Source: Zygnema cylindricum
Lineage: Eukaryota > Streptophyta > Zygnematophyceae > Zygnematales > Zygnemataceae
Direction: 5' to 3'
NCBI GenBank assembly: GCA_037447655.1
Contig: JBBHKE010002811.1
Location: 64,001-115,091, forward strand
Length of the DNA stretch: 51,091 nucleotides
Shown piece by piece: positions 1 through 17,500 of this stretch. Position numbers and translations under genes: made by a program. Under the pieces are notes generated by a model that saw only the letters and a list, made by a program, of their open reading frames with translations, ran no database searches and was not told the origin of the DNA. Every line of letters starts with the position of its first letter. Position 1 is the first letter of the stretch.

Positions 1-39
1 AAGTCTTACAAAGTCTTACATGAGTGTGGTCGTGGTTGT

Positions 40-6861
<6,822 letters not shown>

Positions 6862-8581
6862 GGTTCCAAAAAATTGTGATTGAAAAAAAATGTGGGCAAT
6901 ATCTCAGCAGCAAGTGATTTGCAATACAGCCGGAGACTCTGAAACAGACTATATACACTTCAGCTTGTAGCCCTCACATAAGGCACGAAACCAAATTGCC
7001 TTCCGTACGTCCATTCCATTATTCATTTTGCATCACAGTTCTAGGTGCGAAAAACGATGCCATATTATACGGTTCTAATTCGAATTTACCGACGAAATGA
7101 CCGCACGAAACGTTTAGAACTTTAGACACGCCTATAGCACGCGTGGAATCCTTTATAGAGTGGACTTTTTTCGCACTTTGGAACTTTTTCGCACGGTTCA
7201 AAAGCTACGAGCTCCAACTAGACATTCTCCATCGAAGTTGACCACATAGTACAATTCGTACATTCTAAGATTATGTACCCCAATGTACTTTTTAAGGACG
7301 CTAACTACAGTACAGTTCTGTAGTCCGCGGATTACGAAGAAAATGTCTTTAGCGCTGCCCAAACAAACCTCCAGAAACATTTTTGTGGGCCGAATTTTAA
7401 AATTCGGTGCAACTCGATTTGCTGAGTTGATAAATTATGGTGACATAAAAGTTTCATCCTGCCCGAACGTCCTCGTCGTCTGTCGTGCGTTCTGCTCGTG
7501 ACAACTGATGAGACGATGATGGATCTTGAAGACTTTTGAAATTTGAACTCGTGACTTGTGGCGTCACTTCTATTATTGGCACATTAGGCCCATCCGGTCA
7601 AGATTTTGCCATGATCCGCAAACGGAATATGCTCCCTGACTTTCTCCAGGTGTCACTCCCATTACATTACATGATTACAGTGCCGTGGCAGTCAGTATGG
7701 TACAGAAATGTGCAGCTCGTACTGTATGCATGAATTCTACTGTACTGTACAGTACACCGCGAATCGTAATTAGAGTAAATTACTCTAATTCGGTCGCTCG
7801 AAATTTCGACTCTATGACATCAAATAGAGTAAATGATTCTAATTTTTTCATTATTCTAATTTAGGTAAGTTTAATTAGCGTAACAGAATTGTAATATAGG
7901 TTCATTTTAAATAGTGTGGAGTACGGACGACGTTCGACCGTGCAAAACTGTACTTTTTTAAGTAAAAAAGTACAAATAATGATTTAATACAATCGCGCTC
8001 GCACGTGAAATCGGACTAAGCGAAAAATCAATCACATCAAAAAAAAGCCGTTCGCATAACTCTCGTCCGTCGACAGCATCGTCGTCAGTGTGAACATTAA
8101 CTGACACTCAGCACGACAAATAATACTAGCGTCATAATGACGTCAAAACTATACGGACTGACATATTTTGTACGTCTACGTAATTTAGAGCTCCTAATTT
8201 CAGCGCGGATATTTATTGCCGATTTAACCCAATATAGAGTGCTTAAATAAATTAGAGTAAACTTCCTCTGTGAAAAAGTTATATCACATAAATTAGAGTT
8301 CATTACTCTAATTGTTTTTTTTGGGTTTTTTACTCTAATTTTTTCATTACTCTAATTACGATTCGCGGTGTACTGTACTGTATTTTACCGTACCGTAGAC
8401 GTCAACCGGTCAACGTTTCAAACTTTCAACTTTTGAAGTTCAGCGCCCGTAACATACAACGGGCAGTTGAACAAATTGTGTGTTTTTTTTGCTGTGCTAG
8501 AATCAATGCTTGTTGACGTTACATGGTTCAAATTTCCAATCAATGCCTGCCTTTCCTGGCAATATTTGCAGGAAGGCAGCC
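6862..8581. promoter_or_regulatory. Divergent intergenic region between TPI and the thioredoxin/DUF179 gene
   Basis: About 1.7 kb separates two start codons pointing away from each other, so both promoters and 5' UTRs must lie here unless there are upstream non-coding exons. The middle third is an inverted-repeat element (7753-8372) whose right end is about 210 bp from the thioredoxin/DUF179 ATG. No single TATA box or transcription start can be assigned with confidence. Confidence 0.6.
7753..8372. mobile_element. Family A inverted-repeat element (TA-flanked MITE)
   Basis: Ends are TACACCGCGAATCGTAATTA and its complement TAATTACGATTCGCGGTGTA. Inside are ACTCTAATT repeats and the short palindrome TTTTTTAAGTAAAAAAGTAC. 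It is flanked by CTGTACTG-type sequence on both sides. No transposase reading frame is present, so it is non-autonomous. The TA duplication is inferred from other copies in this window. Confidence 0.85.
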
Positions 8582-11500
8582 ATGGCTGGGATGCTACCGT
8601 TCTCTGAACTCTTTCTTCACCTCTTCTTGATTTTATCGTTTCCTTTCTTTTGTGTCGATGGCTTGCCAAACACAGAGGTTAATATGAAAATTCAGCAAAA
8701 GACATGGAGGAAAGTCTCACCTTCAGACTGTAGTAAAGACAACAATCAAGGAGAAAACTTTTTGTTATGTATCATTGCAATGCCATGTGAGTTATCTTAT
8801 CTACATTAATTCTGGATATTTGGTTTAACAGTGGAACTTTTAGGGTTTTCGTGAATGGTATGGCTTGAAACTAACTAAATAGGTTTCTATTTGTGAAGAA
8901 AGTTGCAGAGTGAAGTGAACAAAGGGATCTCCTCCATCTAGGTATATATTTTCCTACCATGATGTGTTTATATATCCCAGGAACATGAAATGAAATTCAA
9001 TTTAAGATGGAAACCAAACAATGAAGATTTAGAACATATGCTATTGTGAATTGTGATCAAATAATTTTGCAGGCTACACTGTTCACCCCTATTAAAGTTA
9101 GTCACTCTAATTCGAGTGAGTGGGTGTTACTTGGACCCAGGATCACAAATTAATGTTCATACCACTATTTAGTTAAGTGGTTCATAACGAGCCATGTGGC
9201 AAAATGCATTTTAGTGTAGTTACTTCTAATAAAGTGTCAACGTTGATAATTCGCTAACTCTAATAGCGATAGGCGCTGTAGTTGAATGAGCCAGTTTCTT
9301 TCAAATAATTTTAAAGACATTAACTTATTTCATGTTTTCTGGAGGTTTGAGAATTGCTGAGTAGTGATAGTGTTTAAGCATGACAGGCCACAGAGACAAA
9401 AAATTGGAAGTCATCAAGACCAACAAGGTCTACAATGGAAATGGTTCATGATGAATATTGCATTTATTTGCCTATTATTGTTACCCCTCGCCCTTTCCCT
9501 CCCCCCCCCCCCCCCCCCCCCCTCCCTCCCTCCTCTCCCTCTCCCTCTCCCTCTCCCTCTCCCTTATTTTTACTAGTAGATCTGAAATCGCACTTATCTG
9601 CAAGAGTTGTGGAACATCTTAGTTTGGATGGTGGCCATCAATTCAAACAATCTTTAACTCTATTATAACACTTTTTAGACTCTTGTTCGGATGGCATGAA
9701 AGGTTGCTCTTTGACATTCCAACAAAAAAGTTGTGTGCCTTTTTTACGAGCATTGCATGTTTTTTCTGTACCCTTTCTGTATTTCATTAAATGTAGTCAC
9801 CCATTCAATCAATCAACAAAGCTGTTAGTTTACCGTTCTAGATACTTAATTCCGTTGGCTTAATCGGTGGCTCTTTGACTTTCCGACAGAAAAGTTATGC
9901 ATGTCTTTTACAAGCATTGCTTGTTTTCGCTGTACCCTTTCTGTATTTTCTTAAAGTAGCTATTCATTCAATCAATCTATAACTTTGTTATTGTTTATTC
10001 CAGACTCTTATTCAGTCGGCATGAAAGGTGGTTCTTTGACTTCTTCACAGAAGAATTATGTGTTTTACGAGTAAAAGGCAGATATAGCTTTCTGTTTTTT
10101 GTTTGTCATAACTTCGTTGATTTATGACCAAATTCAATTTAACTGCTGCATTCTCTTTCTCTCCGTAATTTCAATATATGAGTTATCGGGTTTCATTTAC
10201 CGTAATGTTTCCTCATAACAAGTTTTGGTCGGTTTTTAAAGATTTTCCCCAGTCATTTGTGCAATTTTCTCCGACTCCAATGTTCTTTCAATGCATTTGG
10301 TTTTTGCTGTCTTCGCTTATGTTCAGATTCATAACTCCACTACCATCATTTCACTGCCCATCGCTATTAGAGTAAAGGAATTATTTGTGTAAATGCGAAT
10401 TTCGGGGAGACGGGCCTGATTGTAGTCCACTCCCTTAAATAGTCTTCTTAACACTATTAATCATTTTCGGCCAGAAAAAGTGACGATTGAAGTAGTGTTA
10501 TTAACTCTATTAGCGATGGGTCTCCGTGCACACGTGTTCGTTTTCTTTTTGGAGACCGCCAAAACGGAAGGTAAGATCCTGACTTTTCCATCAAAACTGT
10601 TTCCATAAAAACCGTCGGATTAATAACCCGACATACGTACACGGATAAACGGCATTTTAAGTGGCTAATAAAACATTGACGCTAATAGCGATTTATGGTG
10701 TACTCTCCTCCTTATATTCTTCCTACTGTCCAATCTTGCTCATCTTCTCAGCCTTTTGTCAGTTTCTTGTTTAACTTTATGGTGTATCTTGTTATGTCTG
10801 TTTTTGGTCCAGGGTGTGGCACCTCTCAACGATTTATGCACGATGTTGAAAAATTAATCAACACAGGAAATACCGGTATCAGGAATTTAGACCTTTGTTG
10901 GGTTGATTCTCATAAAGAAAAGGAGCACTTGAAACTGAATGATAATGATGTACTTCCCATTTTAAATTTTGTAGGGAAAGGTTCAGAATGGAAATATGAC
11001 TCCGTACTTTCAGCGAATGCAGTCCTTCAGGCTGCGAGATACTTATTTAAGTTAAAGGACCAGGAATTTCCTTTACGTGAATATAAAACGTTGGAGGATA
11101 TCCGTTCTATGATAGAACCTGCAATTCGTGCCTTTGTGATTGTAGACAATTGTGGATGGTCAAAAGAGATTTTGAATCGAGAAACCGATATTCGTAAAGA
11201 TTCTTGCTTAGAGACACAATTGACAATTAACGAGAGCCTTCCAGAAAATGGAGGACAAGGGACTGGAGTAGCGGAGGAGATAAAGGTGGATATTGGAGAA
11301 CGAAGAGAAGAAGGGAGTAATTTGGCGAGAAAAAATATGCAGGATGGTGGTTTGGAGGGAGAGAGAGAATTGATTGGCCAGAAATGTATGGTTGGGCATA
11401 AAAATTGCAATGATTTTTTGGGACAGACAGCAAGTTTTTTGCCAAAAGTGACTTCTAACAAAGACAAGGAAGGCTATGAAGGAGAATGCAAGGACGTGCA

Positions 11501-14500
11501 AGAGAGAGAGGGGAGTTTGGACATAAGGGTTGATGCAAATAAGGGTAGAGATGTGGAAGAATTACCATTTGTAGGAAACGACCCAGGTCAGAGAGAGTGT
11601 CAGAAAATAGAGGAGATTGATAATCACAAAGGTAGAAAGGAATATGAGATTGAAAATGAGATTGAAAGTAGAAGTGTTGATACAGTATTTGTTACTGATA
11701 GTTTGGAGGCAGGTGATAAAGGTGTTTATGGAAAGGTAACTGCTGCGAGTTCGGTAATAGAGGAAGTAAGAAAAGATAGAGATCTTGTAGGGGAAAAAAA
11801 TGTGATGGGAAACCACATTGAAGACGTGAAAGTTGGAGAAACTGAACAGTCTAAGGCTGGAAAAATCAAATCTGGGGAAATAAACTCTGGAGAAAGTACC
11901 GTGGATAGTAATGTTTTAGCTTCAGGTGTTCAAATTGAGCAAGATCTCAGTATAGGAACCGACTGTCAGTCTGGAAACGAGGCTGAGAAGGGAAAACCAG
12001 AAAGCAATGGGACAGAGGAAAGGGCCAAAGACAAGGAATATGTTGACCCATCACCAAAAATTGAGCAAGTTTCCAACACTTTTCGGATATTTAATAGGAG
12101 GACTGGTAAAGGTGACCCAAAAGGGCGATATTCTTGTACTCGTTTACAGAAGTCGAAATTTATGAAGGCATTCGAGTCATTAAGACAAGATGCAATTACC
12201 AGTATCTTCACTCCTTGGCTTGCCTCTTATGGTATTGTAAGAAACGGGTCTATTCTCGTCGATATCGATTCTCGACTAAAGGATTTACCTTGGGCCTTTC
12301 TGGTACATTCTATGGATGTAGAACCTGAGTTTTTTGTTCTTCCGGGAGGGGAAGCAAATGTATGGGACTGGAGTCATAAGTTACCACGCCCTCCATTGGG
12401 ATTGGTGAGAATTCTTTACCTTTGAACCTTTTTACCTTTACCTTAAGCATTCTGGCTCTCTGTCAGCTCACCTCCCTTCCTTTGCTCTTCTCTTGAAAGC
12501 TAAATTATTTCTCATCTACCCTCTCTCAAACGTTTTCTTTGCTTCTGTATATTTGCTCCATTTCCTGTCTTTTTCAACCTCTGTTTCCTAGGTTTGTTTA
12601 CAAAATCCTTTTTCCTCCCTCTGCTCAGATATTTTCCTCTCCTTCCCTGTCAACTCCCACAAATAACCGATACACCTTTCCTTTTTAATTAATATGAACC
12701 ATATTATTTTAGGTGCTGATTTTCTAAGCCTAAATATGCTTTAATGTGGACCACATATTTTTCTTTTAATCGATCCACAGAAACTATGGCAAGTAGTGTG
12801 GTTTTTTTCGGCAATCAACTTGAGAGTCTTGTACCAAGCACAAATTTGTGAATTTTCTGAGGTTCGGTCTGAGCAAACAAGTTCTTTTATATATCATTCT
12901 TTTCCCTCTTCAAATTGTTAAGAATTTTTTTTTCTGGTCTACCTTGTCAAGAGTCTTTCACCAAGCACAAATATTTGAATTGTAAGGTTCGATCTGAACA
13001 AACCAGTACTTCCAGATATTGTTCTTTTTCTGCCTCAAATTAATTAAGAAACCTTTGGCCAATGATTGGCTCTCGTCTGGTGCAGCTTATTCCAGAGGAC
13101 TACATTACTGTTTTCCAAGAAGAGAAACCTACAGTTATCCTGTTTCTCGACAAAACCAGTCCCTTACCTATGGCAAATCAGGAGTTAGTTTTCAGTGAAT
13201 TTCGAAAAGTTGCTCGTCATTATGCAGATATCGCTCGAATAGAAGATCGGGCAGCAAAATTGAAGTATGATTTCGAACAGAGAAAGAAGTCCAGATCGAA
13301 AACTACAGGGAATAGTGTTGATATGACGAGGCTTATATCTAAAATTGAAAAACCAGGTAAGAAAATTGTGTTAGCGAAAGAGAAACGGGCTCCAATAGAA
13401 ATGGAAAGGCAAGTATTATCACCAGCACTGGCATTGGCTGGACAATTAGGTTTAGAAATGCAGTTACTTAATATAGATTTAAGCCTCGGACAAAATGCAG
13501 TAGTTAGTCTTTTACAAACTTTACTTAATTCTGGACAGTTACGTTCTATAGAAATAGATAATAATCTGAAAACTACAATTGAGGCTTCTGAGGGAAGAAA
13601 CCAGCAACTTCTCGCTCTCGCACAAAAACAAACAACGTTTGACAAAAATAGCAAAAAACTTGAGGAAATTGAGGAAATTGAGGAATATCGGGGAAATTCT
13701 TTAGCAGAAACGTCTAAAAATGATGTCATGGAGATGAAAGCTGATGGTTCTGACGAGGAGGATGCATCTAAATTCCATGAGGGAGTGGAATCTACACTAA
13801 ATATCGCTGGAAAAATAGATCAAAGCAATGTTTTGGACAAGAGAGGAGATAAGGTGAGGGAGGAAAGGGAAAAGGTTACTAATCCCATGGAAGAAGGTGA
13901 ACCAGAAGCTTCCATTCACAGAACTGAAGTCAAAGAGGAGACAGATTTTATGGAAGTAAAGAGTTTAGAAGAGGTGGGAAATTTTGTGGAGGGACAGGGT
14001 CAAGAAGAGGTTAAGGAAGCCCAGATGAGACCGGATGAAGAAAAGGGAGAGGATAACAAAAAGGGTGGAGAGAGAGGGCTAATGGATGGTAAAGATGAAA
14101 GCGAGAGAGAAGCACAAAGAAGAATCTCTATGGATGGAAATGGGGAAGGAGAAGATGAACATGAGAGTCAAAGAAATACAGAAAGAGGCAAAGAAGAAGA
14201 AGAAGAGACCCAAGAACCTCCAAATGATTCATCCACAGGGGCTATCAACTTCTTTTTCATGGCTGGAGAGACAATTTTACCAGAAAAACTGCTTCTTGGA
14301 AATGATTTTCCAAGTTTATCGCTTATTCATCCTGTGAAAAAGGAACATTTTGCATTTCCCCAAAACTTGAAGATGACAAAAGAGACAATTATCGGTTTTA
14401 TTGAGGCCGTTTTGTCAGGAAAAGTGGTAAAAACTATGCGGTCATCTTCTCCTCCAAAGCCGCCTCCTCCTCCTCCTCCAACACCCTTAATCACTAAAAC

Positions 14501-17500
14501 TTTTCAAAGACCAGGAAGAGTTGCTTCAGTCAGTTTATTTTTTTTTGCAGAATTGGTTCTTGGACGAACTTGTGGAAAAAAAGCAGAAATAATAACAAAT
14601 AATGATACCGAAAGTGACACCGGATCGAATGTAGGTTTAGATTCACAGAAGCTCACGGAATTGGACATAGAAAGAGAAGACATAGAAAGGGAAGGCATTC
14701 ATGGAGATGAAAATGGAAAAATTCCCAGTTCAACAGCAATTATGAGGGAAGAAGGAGAGACCAATAGTGTTCCTGATGTGGGTCTGACGGAGAAAAATTT
14801 GAGGCCCATTTCCACCTCAGAGAAGTCGAAAAATTGTGTCAATTTTTCCGGTGCTATGTCCGGAAACAACGTGGAAACTTGTTCGTGGGAAAATGAGAAT
14901 AAGACGAAATGGGAGAATGAAAATAAGACGAAATGGGAAAACGAGGTGTTTTGTGAGGACAATGGGGCAGAGGGAAGGGATGTTGTGGTTCTCTATACCA
15001 CTTCATGGTGTGGATTCTGTCTGAGAATGGAGCTGGTTTATGAGGAAGTTCAGAAAGTTTTGACTCACTACTCAGTTAAATTCCTATCTGGTGACCCATC
15101 CTCCCTTCTTCTACCCTCTCGTTTTCCCTCTCTTTGTCTGTCAGTTTTCCTCTTTCTATCCCTCTCCCTCTATTGCTGTTTGCTTCGTCTCTGTGCCCTT
15201 CAGTCTCCATCTCTATCTCTCTCTTTCTTTCTCCCTCACCCTCTTTTTCCTCCCTCTCTGTCCGTCACTTTTTTCCTTTTCCACTCTCCATCCTATCTTT
15301 GCAAATTGGTTTTAGGGGTAGTTCTAGTTATTTTTGAAAAGTTGATCTTATTTTCAAATGACCCCTGAAAAAACCATTTGGGAAACAAAGCAATAAGCCT
15401 ATATCCCATTCCTGCTCCCATTTCATCTCCCTGTTTTTTTTTTTTTCCTACTTCTGACCAGTCTTCACTTTTTTGGTTGTCATTTTTTTTTTTGTCCTGA
15501 CTGTTGTCCTCCTAAACCTCACCTCTTTTAGTGTGGATTGTGTTAGCACTTAAATAATATAACTATTGTTTCTAATTTGCTTTATGGTAACAACCACCCT
15601 GTTCAACTCGAAGCCGGTTTAATATCTATTTTTATACGTTCTGGATGTTGAACTTCTGGTTACGAGTTTTTAAGAAATTTGAACTTTGCGTAATGTTGTT
15701 TACAAAAAGTACAGGTCAGAAGCTTTCTAGTGACCGGGAATTTATTGTCGTTGTAGGGCAAAGTGACGAGTATTTTTTGAATATTTGAACTTTTGTCACA
15801 GAAATGTACGAAAAAAGTTCAACTCGATTATATCCTATTTATATGTAGTTCGTAGGGGTGGTTGTGAAGATAATGTCAGTAAATTCTACTGGGTTAGGCT
15901 GATTATGAACTGACTCATGTTCTGGTCTAACATTGTTTGTTTTTGACCTTAGAAAACAGTAAATAAACCCAGTTTTAAAACAGTGTGGACCACACTAATA
16001 GTGGCGAAAAGGTGTCACTTTAGTGTCTAAACATCTAGGTTTTAGTGTTCTAAAATTGATTACAAAACTTGTAAAAAGACTGTAGTGGATAAATATGGAG
16101 CCTTACAACAAAACAGTCTTAGATCCCAAAATATGTATAACTTCTAGAGTTGTTTGAATGGTCATTTTGGATATTCAAGCTTTTTGAATGTCAAATTTTA
16201 TAAAAAAAGGCGAATAAGTGAACATTTCAAGACGTATTGTTATTAGAGCTAATAACACTAACCTAATATCGATCATATATACATATATATATGTATATAT
16301 ATATGTATATTATGTATGTATATATATGTATGTTATATATGTATATATCTATATATATATATATGTATATATCATATATATTATATATTAATATTATATG
16401 AGATCTATATATTGTGGGGAGTATTGTGTTGTGCATATTATGTATTGTATGTATATATGTATATATATAAATATATATAATATAGATATGTTATTTTCTT
16501 AACATTTCACCATAAAGCAGTATTAATAATACTAACAGCCAAAATAATCCGCGTCAACTGTACTTTAAAGTATAATCATTTATACTAATTTTGCATCAAC
16601 AGTGATTATTGATTTTCGTCAATTGTAATGCATGGTATACTTATCAGTACTACTTATATGAGACTGCTTCAGCATAAGGAGTTTGTCAAAAAAGAGGGAA
16701 AGAGAGAGAGAGAGACATTGCGATTTTGTCGGGGAAATATGATTGAAAGAAGACAGTGATAATTGATTTTGTCAATTGTGATAAATAGTTTACTTGTCAG
16801 TATTTTCTTGTATCGCTGATGAGGCTTCTTACCAATTCTGGACCGCCAGTTGGCATATGGTGTTCCTCTTACAGAACATAAGGATGTGTCTCCTAGGAAC
16901 ACAAAAGAAACCCAAAAATCTTATCAAAAAAGAGGGAACAAGAGAGCGAGACATTGCAATTTTGTGGATGAGTTTAAAGAGAAGGGAAATGACGGAAGAA
17001 GAGGGAAAAGCAAACAGAAGGAAGTTCCTTTACTCTTTCGCATGGACTGTACCGCAAATGATTGCTCAGGAACAGGAGAAGGACGCTTCCAGGTACGTCG
17101 TGCTAAAGACCGTTTGTTTGGATTATGTTGTAAATTTAGTGGTTGTCAATTTTGTTTTTTTCCCATGCAACAACTATTGTGTTGATCATTTATCTGAATT
17201 CTAATATTGCGTTCATGTAAATTATATAAAGCTTGTACTTTTCATGTGCAATGGCGATTTATAAATCTGACTGGCTGAGTCAGTCACCCACAATAAATTC
17301 AGTTGTTTGGCAATCCTTCCTTAGGCAATCATTCATCTTTTAGGGATCAATATGTAGGTGTTCCCTTAAAGGTTATTTAATAGTCCATTTTTACAATCAA
17401 AATTTTCAAAGTATCTCTTCACTATCGAAAATTTAGAAGTACGTCTTTACTATCGAAATTTTAAGATTACTTCTTCACTATTGAATTTTTAAAATTAAAT

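Noticed and set aside
9364-9668. Pro/Leu-rich open frames
   Set aside because: Arise from poly-C and CCCTCT microsatellite in intron 1.
10695-10812. N-terminal extension of the exon-2 open frame as a gene start
   Set aside because: The acceptor at 10811-10812 joins exon 1 in phase and rebuilds the PWCG motif; the ATG at 10695 lies in a MITE end.
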